A stretch of 57,663 nt of DNA, taken from NCBI GenBank assembly GCA_944328495.1, contig CALVHR010000012.1, positions 1 to 57,663 of the forward strand, in the 5' to 3' direction. The position numbers were made by a program, and so were the translations under genes. Origin of the DNA: an uncultured Clostridia bacterium (GTDB lineage Bacteria; Bacillota; Clostridia; Christensenellales; Borkfalkiaceae). The notes beneath the pieces are model-generated. The model was not told the origin of the DNA. It saw only the letters and a list, made by a program, of their open reading frames with translations, and did not search any database. Below, piece after piece: positions 1 to 7,868 of the stretch (position 1 is the first letter of the stretch; every line of letters starts with the position of its first letter).

Positions 1-75
1 ACCAACGAGCCTTACAAAATCATTCTTCCTGAATAATTTTCCCTTTATCTGCTTGACTTTTCATAGCTGGTCTTT

Positions 76-915
76 TTATTTAATTCCCGTTACGACGATC
101 CCTTCCACAAAAAAACGCTGCATCGCAAACAAGACTATGACCATCGGGATCGCAAACATGGCACTGCCCGCCATCGTCGATTTCCAGTCCACCGCATACG
201 CCGTGCGCAAGTTGTACAGCGCCAAAGATAACGTGTGCTGCTCTTTTTTTACGAGGTAAATGCTCGGCGCTAGATAATCGCTCCAAATGGATGTGAACAA
301 AAATATAAAGAGCGTTGCAAACACCGGCATCATGTTCGGCATGAGTATTTTGATAAGGATGCCCACAGAAGAACAGCCGTCGATCTTCGCCGCTTCGTCC
401 AGGTCGCGCGGGATGCCCATCATAAACTGGCGCAACATAAATATGTTGTATGCGCTGCCCCCGAAAGCCGGAATAATGAGCGGCAGCCGCGTGCCGATCC
501 AGCCGAGAAACTTGAAGATGACAAACGCCGGTACCATCGTGACCACCCACGGCAGCATCATGGTCGCCATCAGCACTGTCCATGCTATGCCTTTGCCCTT
601 TGCGTTGAAACGCGAAAAACCATACGCAACGCATGTCGAGCCGCACATATTCAATGCTGTCGCAGTAACGAGGATCAGCATCGTGTTTCCGAATGCGCGC
701 GGGAATTCCATCTCTTTGAACGCATACGAATAATTGGAAAACGCAAATGTTTCGGGGAACAATTTTGGCGGCAAAGCAAAGATCGCGTCGTTGGTCGGCT
801 GAAAAGAGGTCAGCACCATATACACGAACGGAAAACAGAACAACACCGAAAGCAATATGCATATCAGATGCAATGCGATCTGCCTTAGAGTTTTTTGAGT
901 CTTTATCTTTTGCAT
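76..915 (-). CDS. Sugar ABC transporter permease, MalG/CUT1 family
   Basis: Inner-membrane permease of a CUT1 carbohydrate importer (279 aa). It begins MQKIKTQKTLRQIALHL, followed by a hydrophobic segment and then LTSFQPTND, the usual MalG-type periplasmic loop. About six membrane segments are visible, and the cytoplasmic ATPase-contact (EAA) loop reads EAAKIDGCSSVG...ILMP. The open frame extends to 1020 inside the upstream permease, but the ATG at 915 gives a normal family N-terminus and lies 4 bases after the upstream stop. It is the last visible gene of the transporter operon; bases 1-75 downstream show no gene and no clear terminator. The substrate cannot be told from sequence. Confidence 0.93.
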   Translation of the reverse strand: MQKIKTQKTLRQIALHLICILLSVLFCFPFVYMVLTSFQPTNDAIFALPPKLFPETFAFSNYSYAFKEMEFPRAFGNTMLILVTATALNMCGSTCVAYGFSRFNAKGKGIAWTVLMATMMLPWVVTMVPAFVIFKFLGWIGTRLPLIIPAFGGSAYNIFMLRQFMMGIPRDLDEAAKIDGCSSVGILIKILMPNMMPVFATLFIFLFTSIWSDYLAPSIYLVKKEQHTLSLALYNLRTAYAVDWKSTMAGSAMFAIPMVIVLFAMQRFFVEGIVVTGIK

Positions 916-919
916 TCCG

Positions 920-1810
920 TCAATCCCCCATGTAATACACTTTCCGCAGCGTGAGTTTAAAAAACAGGAGCGTAAAGACAGAAATGATCGCAAACACGAC
1001 CCATGCCTGTGCCGAAGCATATCCCATGCCCAGTCCGCCGAACGCGTTGTCCATGATCGACATCGACATGGTATAGGTGTAATAGTTATCCTTGATCAGC
1101 AGTTCGATTTCCGCATATGCCTGCAACGAATTGATAAAACCCGTCACGCTGAGAAAAAACAGACTCGGGCTGATCATGGGAATAGTTATGAACCAAAGTT
1201 TTTGGATGGGGGAGATCCCGTCCAGCTCGCTCGCCTCCACAATATCGCGCGGGACTCCCTGCAGCGCCGCAAGGAGGATGACCATCCACGGCCCGATCAT
1301 GCCCATCGTATTGATCAGCAATACCGACAGCATCGCATATTGCGGACGCCCGAAATCGATCCTGCCGCAACCCATCATCTCAAACAAATTGACGATCAGT
1401 CCGCGATCCTGGTATACGAGAAGATTCCACAAAAGCGCAGAACTTACGGCGGGAATGATCGCGGGAATATATACGAGAACACGATAGCCGTTGCGAAATG
1501 CCAGTTTTTTATTCAACAGCAGCGCCACCAGCAACGATGCCACAAGAGATAACGCAACCTTGCAGACCGAATACAAAAACGTGTTGAAGATCGAGCGCAG
1601 AAAGCGGGAATCGGACGTAAATATATCGGTAAAATTTAAGAATCCGATAAAACGCCAGCTCCTTGTGAACATTGTACTGATCTTGACCGACGTAAAACAC
1701 ATTACGAGCGAAAGCACCATCGGAACGAGCGTAAAAGCGGCGAACGCAACCATCCAAGGGCTGATGAACAGCCAAAATTTCGTGCTTTCCCTCAAACGGA
1801 TTTCTCGCAT
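920..1810 (-). CDS. Sugar ABC transporter permease, MalF/CUT1 family
   Basis: Partner permease (296 aa). The N-terminus MREIRLRESTKFWLFISP leads into six predicted membrane helices, and the EAA loop reads EASELDGISPIQ...ITIP. The ATG at 1810 overlaps the stop of the upstream binding-protein gene as TAATG, which implies translational coupling and decides the start; the longer open frame to 1912 would run into that gene. Together with the 76-915 gene it should form the membrane channel for substrate delivered by the 1810-3246 lipoprotein. Confidence 0.93.
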   Translation of the reverse strand: MREIRLRESTKFWLFISPWMVAFAAFTLVPMVLSLVMCFTSVKISTMFTRSWRFIGFLNFTDIFTSDSRFLRSIFNTFLYSVCKVALSLVASLLVALLLNKKLAFRNGYRVLVYIPAIIPAVSSALLWNLLVYQDRGLIVNLFEMMGCGRIDFGRPQYAMLSVLLINTMGMIGPWMVILLAALQGVPRDIVEASELDGISPIQKLWFITIPMISPSLFFLSVTGFINSLQAYAEIELLIKDNYYTYTMSMSIMDNAFGGLGMGYASAQAWVVFAIISVFTLLFFKLTLRKVYYMGD

Positions 1811-3246
1811 TACAGCCTCTCCAAGAAATTTTTGATCTGCTGATCGATACTGCTCTTGCAACGCAGAAGCGCTTCGGATGCGCTCAGCCGCGAAGATGCG
1901 TTCGAATCCCATGTCTTTCCGTATTCCAGTCCGAAAATACGCGTCATCGACGATGTATCGATGTACGGGCTGTAACGCAGCGTTTTTGCGTTCGATGTAA
2001 TGTTAAAGAAATAATTGTTAAGCTCGCGCTGTTGTTCGTCGTCTGTCTGCAAAAACGCATCTCCGGAAGCGATCGTGCGGTTTCCGGGCAAATTGTAAGT
2101 ATCACCCGAACGCACCGTCTGCATCGATCCCGTCGTCAGAATGAATTCCAGGAACTTATACGCCACATACGGGTATTGTGTGTCGCTCTTGATCGCGATC
2201 CCCACGGGGCTCGTCGCACTGTACGGCTCCATATCTGCCTGCGGCATAGGCGGCGGCGCGACGCCGATGTCAAACGTTGCATCGTACCACCCGTACGCCT
2301 GCCATGCCCAACGGCCGTACCAAACTACCGATACATCCCCGTTTTTAAATCCCTGTCCGCTGCTGATACTGTTTACGTCCAGAGGCACCGCGCTCTTCAT
2401 TTCTCCGAACTGATAATTCGTAAGATGCTGGAATGCCGCGATCACGTTCGGATCTTCACCGTTAAAAGTTTTTCCGTCTTCGCTGAACAGACTCGATCCC
2501 GTCTGCTGTACCCATTCCATGACATGGACCCAGGGCAAATAATCAAACAGAGTACCGTATCGCACCAGGTTCCCCGAGCCGTCGAATTGCGCCAGCTCAT
2601 GACAGAACAGTTCGTTCTGCGCCCATGTCATCGGCTCGCTCTCGCTCGGATAATTTGTTCCTTCCTCGACCGGATACCCCACGACATCCTTCAAAGGCGT
2701 GCTATGCGTCGCATCGTATTCGTCGATATGCGATTTGTTATACACCATCACAAAATCCGATGTGATATCTTTACAAAACGCATACAGATCTCCTTCCCCG
2801 AGCGTGCCCGTTTCCGCATCGTACCGATATCCGTCGTTCGCCGCCCAAAGATCTTCCTCCGCAAGCAATTCGCTCTCTTCCAAATACGGCGATAAGTTTA
2901 AAACCAGATCGTCCACAAGAAATTGCTGGATCTCCCCTTGCTCAATATAGAACAGATCGGGCGCATTCCCTGCTCCGAAATACGACTTCAAATTGTTGAA
3001 GTAGTCGCCCGCGATCAATTCAACGTCGACCGTCCAGTTCGGATATACCTGCCCGAAACTTTCCGCAAGATTTTCAAATTTTTCCAGTTCGTCCCAAACA
3101 TAAAAATTTATCTGGGCACTCTCCGATATATCCGTCTCTTCATTGCCGCCGTTCCCTCCGCCGACATTATTTGAACAACCCGAAAGAATAAATCCGAAAG
3201 CTGCCAGCGTCGCCAGCACGACCGATACTATTTTTTTGCGTTTCAT
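1810..3246 (-). CDS. Extracellular sugar-binding lipoprotein of ABC transporter
   Basis: Substrate-binding lipoprotein (478 aa), family 1 solute-binding fold. The signal peptide ends in a lipobox ILSGC with Cys24, followed by a Gly/Asn-rich linker and the mature domain from about residue 45 (INFYVWDELEKFENLAESF). The hinge/ligand region includes GDVSVVWYGRWAW, typical of CUT1 binding proteins. The start at 3246 is set by AGGAGG seven bases upstream; the open frame continues to 3462 without a ribosome site. It is the first gene of the operon and is transcribed away from the AraC gene at 3420. The ligand is unknown. Confidence 0.93.
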   Translation of the reverse strand: MKRKKIVSVVLATLAAFGFILSGCSNNVGGGNGGNEETDISESAQINFYVWDELEKFENLAESFGQVYPNWTVDVELIAGDYFNNLKSYFGAGNAPDLFYIEQGEIQQFLVDDLVLNLSPYLEESELLAEEDLWAANDGYRYDAETGTLGEGDLYAFCKDITSDFVMVYNKSHIDEYDATHSTPLKDVVGYPVEEGTNYPSESEPMTWAQNELFCHELAQFDGSGNLVRYGTLFDYLPWVHVMEWVQQTGSSLFSEDGKTFNGEDPNVIAAFQHLTNYQFGEMKSAVPLDVNSISSGQGFKNGDVSVVWYGRWAWQAYGWYDATFDIGVAPPPMPQADMEPYSATSPVGIAIKSDTQYPYVAYKFLEFILTTGSMQTVRSGDTYNLPGNRTIASGDAFLQTDDEQQRELNNYFFNITSNAKTLRYSPYIDTSSMTRIFGLEYGKTWDSNASSRLSASEALLRCKSSIDQQIKNFLERL

Positions 3247-3271
3247 GCACTTACCTCCTTTTTTCTCTCTT

Positions 3272-3300
3272 ATACTATCATCAAAATTACACCTCGTCAA
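3272..3300 (-). promoter_or_regulatory. Promoter of transporter operon 3246-76
   Basis: Minus-strand -35 TTGACG (3295-3300), 17-base spacer, -10 TAGTAT (3272-3277). Transcription would start near 3265, about 19 bases before the start codon. Confidence 0.6.
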
Positions 3301-3385
3301 GACCGTTTTTTGATTTTTGTTCACTTTTTCTTCAAGAATATGCAAAAAAAATTTCATTATTTGCAAGCAAAAAAATGAACCGTAT

Positions 3386-3413
3386 TGATTTTCGGACAAG
3401 TGTATATTATAAT
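3386..3413 (+). promoter_or_regulatory. Promoter of araC-type gene at 3420 (leaderless)
   Basis: Plus-strand -35 TTGATT (3386-3391), 16-base spacer, -10 TATAAT (3408-3413). The predicted first transcribed base is 3420, which is the A of the ATG. No Shine-Dalgarno sequence precedes this ATG. Confidence 0.55.
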
Positions 3414-3419
3414 AGAGCC

Positions 3420-4337
3420 ATGGATATACGAAAATTGCGGACGGATTGCGCATTCCTCCCAAAATCTTATTACAAAAAGAGCTTCGATCGCTCTTTCGAT
3501 ATGTGGTACCATACCCATGACTATCTTGAAATCATGTACTGCAACAGCGGTAATTTTATATTTTCTACCCTCGGAAAAGACAAAAAAGTCAATTATACCA
3601 AAGAGGTAAAACGCGGCGACATTGTCGTCATTTTCGGTGACGTCTACCACAAGATCGAAGTCGATGCTGCCGCGAACGCTTCCAACATCGAATTGGAAAT
3701 CTCGCCGCGCGATCCCTCCTCCATGCACATAGACTTCCACGCTCTGCTGCAATGCTTTCCGACTCTCAAAGAAATGTTTTCTCTGCCCGAAGGGTTTATT
3801 ATCCTGCCCGATATTTCCAATTTTTCCAAAACTTTTAATCTGCTTGTCAAATACGCTGACGTACACGATCTCAACGAATCTTTATGTATGCAGCAATGTT
3901 TGCTGTATCAGACCTTTTTGGAACTGATCCCCTGCTATAAAAATTTTATACAGAAAAACGTGGGCGTCATCTACTTGAAAAAAGCATTGGATTATATCAA
4001 TTTACATCTGAACGAAAATATCTCCGTATGCGAGATCGCACGCCTTTCCGGCGTTTCAAAAAGTTACCTCGAACGTCTTTTTAAACAGCGCTTCAAAAAA
4101 ACGATCCTGCGCTATATTATGGATAAGAAAATCGAATTCATTAAGTTTGCACTGCTGAATACAAACGACCCTGTCGAAGACCTGCGAAAACGTTACGGAT
4201 TCAACAGCAAAACACAACTCGTCTACGAATTCAAGCGCCGCGAAAATTGCACGCCCATCCAGTTTCGCACATTCAACCGAAACAAAAACTTTACCGGGAC
4301 ACAAGACGATTACCTCGAAAATTCATTCCAAGGCTGA
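3420..4337 (+). CDS. AraC-family transcriptional regulator
   Basis: DNA-binding regulator (305 aa). The N-terminal half is a cupin-like sensing domain (MWYHTHDYLEIMYCNSGN, then KRGDIVVIFGDVYHKIE). The C-terminal ~100 residues hold two helix-turn-helix motifs (ISVCEIARLSGVSKSYLERL and the second around PVEDLRKRYGFNSKTQL). The frame opens at 3375, but that start would lie upstream of the -35/-10 elements, so ATG 3420 is preferred. It diverges from the sugar transporter at 3246 and probably activates it in response to the sugar. The second HTH lacks the commonest family residues (GF.d.syF), so it is somewhat divergent. Confidence 0.9.
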   Translation: MDIRKLRTDCAFLPKSYYKKSFDRSFDMWYHTHDYLEIMYCNSGNFIFSTLGKDKKVNYTKEVKRGDIVVIFGDVYHKIEVDAAANASNIELEISPRDPSSMHIDFHALLQCFPTLKEMFSLPEGFIILPDISNFSKTFNLLVKYADVHDLNESLCMQQCLLYQTFLELIPCYKNFIQKNVGVIYLKKALDYINLHLNENISVCEIARLSGVSKSYLERLFKQRFKKTILRYIMDKKIEFIKFALLNTNDPVEDLRKRYGFNSKTQLVYEFKRRENCTPIQFRTFNRNKNFTGTQDDYLENSFQG

Positions 4338-4466
4338 CGGTTTTTGCTCATCCGTTCCGATCAAAATATTTTTTTTGCAACTCCTGTTGCTTTTCTTTAA
4401 ATCATCCATCCGAAAAGCGGATTTTGTCTGCGGCGGCATGCCTAAGACTTCCTGAAATATCCAAAC

Positions 4467-4506
4467 AAAAAATCCTGACGATTGTTTCGTCAGGATTTTT
4501 TGTTTT
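4467..4506. terminator. Bidirectional terminator between convergent genes
   Basis: A 15-base perfect stem (4467-4481 with 4487-4501, core ATCCTGACGA/TCGTCAGGAT) with a five-base loop. It has a T-run on the plus strand and an A-run on the other side, so it can stop both the araC transcript and the minus-strand lipoprotein operon ending at 4571. Confidence 0.85.
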
Positions 4507-4570
4507 TTCGTTCGGATGCATTGCGCGGCAGCGGAATCTTACCGCGATCACGCGCTTTTGCATAGAACTT

Positions 4571-6634
4571 TTATACGATCGGGCTGATTAACTCATAATT
4601 ACGCGCATACATGCCGATATTGAACGACGCAAGCCCCACATACGCCTCGGTAAGCCCGATCCCGCACGGATCATTCAAAAGCGCGACACATTCCCCGTTG
4701 CAATAAAGAGCATATTCATCTCCCGCACGATCGATCGCCAGATTCACGGTGTTTCCGCCCTGATATGCTTCGGGAGAGGCAAGGGTATAATCCAGCACCG
4801 TCCAGTCATTATTATATTCACCGTTCGTAAAGGTCACATAACCCAACCCGACGCCGCTCATCTGCGCGCCGTTCCCGAAAGCATCGACATAAAAGAACAG
4901 ACCGTTTCCTTCGCGCGAAGTGAGCTTTAATCCGAATTTTCCCCACATCTCGCCGTTATAAACGGCAAGCGCGCCGATCTCTGCCTCTGCATACAACCGA
5001 TTTGCCGAACTGCGGTACATATAAATATCGTTGTCCGACTCATTCGATGTCATATAAATATATGCGTTTTGCGTGCCGTCGTCATGCTCCAGCGACCAAA
5101 CCGTTTTGGCTTTCAGCATCCCGCCGTCGCCCCAAAAACGTCCGTACTGCGAATAATCGCTTTGCACCAGCTTTCCGTCCCGCAGCCGCATATACGAATA
5201 CGGCGCATCGCTTTCTGTCCCCAATTCTTTATACCAACGCGTATGCGAATGGACATTTTGATTGGTAAGCGCAAAAGCGATCGCTGTCTCTCCTTCGGGC
5301 ATCTGCGAAGCCGGGATGCGTATTTCCGCTTTATAGCCGCCCGCCGCACCTTCGCCGGCCTTGCACAGCGAAACGGCCGTTCCGATCGTGCCGGTTACAT
5401 CCGTTTTCCATACTCCTCCGTCCGCAATGAACGTTTCGGCCGAACCGCCCGCACGCAGAACGACGCGCAGGCTTTTATCCTGTACAACGTCGTTCCTGCC
5501 GTATGGCGCCACGATCAGCTCAATGCCGTCCTGCGAACAGACATATTCGTCCTGCACAACAACTTGCGCCGTAAGCCCGCCGCTTTGCCCGAATGACCAT
5601 TCGGATACGGCATACCCCCCGTCCGCACAGACGCTCAGGCCATATCCGTTCCCCGTCATTTGCAAATTTTCCGAAACATCTCCTTCCAATACCGCACAGT
5701 CCGCTCGATAGGACAAAGATATGCGTATTTGTTCGGCAAGCAAGTGACCTAATCGGAGTTCGGACAAAGCATCCCAATGCTTTCGATCCGTACTGTCAAG
5801 ATCATTGGTAAGCCCCGCAGAGACCGAGTCGACCCAGTAATTGCGCCCGTCCTGCTCTTTGTGCAAAACTTTTGCTTGATTGATTTTATCATAATTGACG
5901 TAATACTTTGAAATCCCCGCGTCGATAAACGCTATACCGTTTTCGGGCGCATGATCGGAAAAAGCTTCGCGCACGCTTTGGGAAAATTCGGACAAATACG
6001 TTCCATACCCCGCATAATCATATCGGGCATCGCTCTCCCCCTGCACGAAACAAAAAGCGGAAATTTCAAACGTGATGCCGCTCTCTTCCAGCATGCCTAT
6101 GGCATCCGTAAAAAACGACATCATTTGCGCATAATACCTTCCGCCGTCCGGATTCCATTCCCGCGCAATGCCGTAATTTCCGGCGCCGCCGAATTTGATG
6201 AGATACGTCGTTTCGTTCGGATAGCGCTGTGAAAAATATTCCGCGATCCCTATCTCTGGTCCGAAACAGCCCGCCGTATACCCTTCCGCCGATGCAACGC
6301 CCTGCCCGAGCCGAACAGGCTCAAATGCCGCATTTTCGGTATTTTGCAGGGTCGGTTTGAGCATGTTGCGATACAAAATCTGTACGTTATTGTATCCTTC
6401 CGAGTATTCGGCGTATTTTTCATCGCTCACGCGATCTTTCCTGCGCGGATCGGCAAGATGATAAGAATACGAATATCCCGCGCAGTTGTCCCCGCCCGCG
6501 AGCAGCACTACGCGCGCGGGTTTTTCCTCCTGCACGGCCGGCACTGCATTTATTTCTCCTGAGGGCGCAGCGCATCCGACAAGAAACAGAACGGCAACCA
6601 AAGCGGCAACCGCCGCCGCGATCAAACGTTTCAT
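4571..6634 (-). CDS. SASA/SGNH-type esterase-like lipoprotein with altered nucleophile block
   Basis: Exported lipoprotein (687 aa); lipobox FLVGC, Cys21. Residues ~41-300 match the sialate O-acetylesterase (SASA, CE6-like) layout: block I LLAGGDNCAG (45-53), GPE at 125-127, QGESD at 198-202 and RKHW with His286. In active relatives block I reads GQSN with the nucleophile Ser; here that position is Asp49, so catalysis by the usual mechanism is doubtful. Residues ~330-470 look like a CBM9/DOMON-type beta-sandwich (YKAEIRIPASQMP), and the last ~150 residues like a LamG/concanavalin domain. It is the final gene of a three-lipoprotein operon, starting 1 base after the stop of the 6636 gene. It may be a glycan-binding pseudo-esterase or an enzyme with different chemistry. 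Confidence 0.75.
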   Translation of the reverse strand: MKRLIAAAVAALVAVLFLVGCAAPSGEINAVPAVQEEKPARVVLLAGGDNCAGYSYSYHLADPRRKDRVSDEKYAEYSEGYNNVQILYRNMLKPTLQNTENAAFEPVRLGQGVASAEGYTAGCFGPEIGIAEYFSQRYPNETTYLIKFGGAGNYGIAREWNPDGGRYYAQMMSFFTDAIGMLEESGITFEISAFCFVQGESDARYDYAGYGTYLSEFSQSVREAFSDHAPENGIAFIDAGISKYYVNYDKINQAKVLHKEQDGRNYWVDSVSAGLTNDLDSTDRKHWDALSELRLGHLLAEQIRISLSYRADCAVLEGDVSENLQMTGNGYGLSVCADGGYAVSEWSFGQSGGLTAQVVVQDEYVCSQDGIELIVAPYGRNDVVQDKSLRVVLRAGGSAETFIADGGVWKTDVTGTIGTAVSLCKAGEGAAGGYKAEIRIPASQMPEGETAIAFALTNQNVHSHTRWYKELGTESDAPYSYMRLRDGKLVQSDYSQYGRFWGDGGMLKAKTVWSLEHDDGTQNAYIYMTSNESDNDIYMYRSSANRLYAEAEIGALAVYNGEMWGKFGLKLTSREGNGLFFYVDAFGNGAQMSGVGLGYVTFTNGEYNNDWTVLDYTLASPEAYQGGNTVNLAIDRAGDEYALYCNGECVALLNDPCGIGLTEAYVGLASFNIGMYARNYELISPIV

Positions 6635-6635
6635 T

Positions 6636-7847
6636 TCATCGCGCCCCCGTCATTTCCGGAGAAGCAAATAACCCGACAAGGGTTTCCAGATCATATTTCA
6701 ATTCCCCGCCCTCAAAAAGCGCCGTCATTGTGTCCAGATCGATCTGGATATTTGTCTGCACCTGCGTATATTCATCGACGCAAAAAGCGATATACGAACC
6801 GAACATCGGACACATCAGCCGCGACAAAGTGCTCTGCCCGTGCACCGAAAACTTGCACTGTAATTGTTCCGAAAGGATTTTACACGCTTCCAGATGTTCC
6901 ATTACCGTATCTTTGCTGCTTCCGCTCACAACGATTTTTGCGATATCGATCCCCTGCGCTTCCATGAATTTAGCCATTGCAACGATCTGCCCGGCACTCA
7001 TCTGCACGCTCGCATGCACCGACAGCAGCACCTCGGCTCCCATCGCATGAATTTCATCCGTAAAAGCCCTTTGTTTTTCCAATACTGCGGGATCGGCGCA
7101 TATTTCGGCAGGATTTGCCGAAACAAAGCTCATGTCAAACCCCTTTGCTTCCCAATAGGCGCGGTACTGCGTCAGGCTCGCCCTCGTGTCGTACGACCAC
7201 AGGAACGCCTGCAAATCCACCGCCGCCGCCCCCGCTTCCACGGAAAGCCGCAACAGATCTGCCATGTCGTCAAACGTAAGATTCTGCGGTCCGAACATGC
7301 TCACGTTGTAAGCGATCGCCAAAACGGGCAGGTCGGTGCAATACATGATTTTCTGCAATGCTTCCAGCGTCCTGTCTTCCTTTTGCAGGCAGGAAACATA
7401 TACCATGAATCCGTATGCTCCGTTTGCTTCCGCACTGCGGATCGCGCGCACCGCATCTTCCGTCGTATTTTCCAATATCATCGCGCAGATCATTTTATCG
7501 AGGCCCGCAAACGACGGGCGCGGACGCGTCGGATCGATCGTGACCTCCGTCGAAATTTCCCTCTCTATGTATTCCGTCTTTTCCATGCCGCAATAACGGC
7601 ATACGCTGCGGAGCACATTCTCCTGCGTTCCGTCCGAAAACTGCACAAATTCATGGTCCGTCTTCGGCGTAAAGCTGTCGCGCTTGACATATCCGTCCGA
7701 ATAAACCGTTTCGGTGTACCCTTCGGTCAGGCAAGTCGGATCCACGACAGTCTTCGATACCGCTTCACGCGTACTTTGCGTCTCGCATCCGATCAAGAGC
7801 GCGCAAACCAACACACACACCAGTAAACAAATCAGTGATTTTTTCAT
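6636..7847 (-). CDS. Exported type I 3-dehydroquinate dehydratase-like lipoprotein
   Basis: Lipoprotein (403 aa) with lipobox LLIGC, Cys21. Residues ~37-90 form a small Cys-rich domain (CLTEGYTE ... VCRYCGMEK) of the kind found in clostridial surface proteins. Residues ~117-395 align with the type I dehydroquinase (AroD) TIM barrel: SVHAS with His278, DIAKIVVSG with Lys304 (the Schiff-base position), and STLSRL...FGSYIAF with Arg343, in the canonical order and spacing. The AroD residues that hold the quinate ring, in the E-x-R motif and the FRS strand, are not conserved (AYGFMVYV and LAIAYN). An exported enzyme of this fold cannot serve shikimate synthesis, so a different extracellular substrate or a binding role is inferred. 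It lies between a GLUG adhesin-like gene (21-base gap) and the esterase-like gene. Confidence 0.75.
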   Translation of the reverse strand: MKKSLICLLVCVLVCALLIGCETQSTREAVSKTVVDPTCLTEGYTETVYSDGYVKRDSFTPKTDHEFVQFSDGTQENVLRSVCRYCGMEKTEYIEREISTEVTIDPTRPRPSFAGLDKMICAMILENTTEDAVRAIRSAEANGAYGFMVYVSCLQKEDRTLEALQKIMYCTDLPVLAIAYNVSMFGPQNLTFDDMADLLRLSVEAGAAAVDLQAFLWSYDTRASLTQYRAYWEAKGFDMSFVSANPAEICADPAVLEKQRAFTDEIHAMGAEVLLSVHASVQMSAGQIVAMAKFMEAQGIDIAKIVVSGSSKDTVMEHLEACKILSEQLQCKFSVHGQSTLSRLMCPMFGSYIAFCVDEYTQVQTNIQIDLDTMTALFEGGELKYDLETLVGLFASPEMTGAR

Positions 7848-7868
7848 TTCCCGCTTCCCTTCTGCCGA

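Noticed and set aside
6622-6640. AAACGTTTCATT resembling the LacI operator
   Set aside because: It is only a partial match lying over the start codons of the esterase-like gene and far from any LacI gene; coding chance explains it.
6636-7847. Assignment as biosynthetic aroD
   Set aside because: The product is an exported lipoprotein and lacks the substrate-carboxylate and ring-binding residues.
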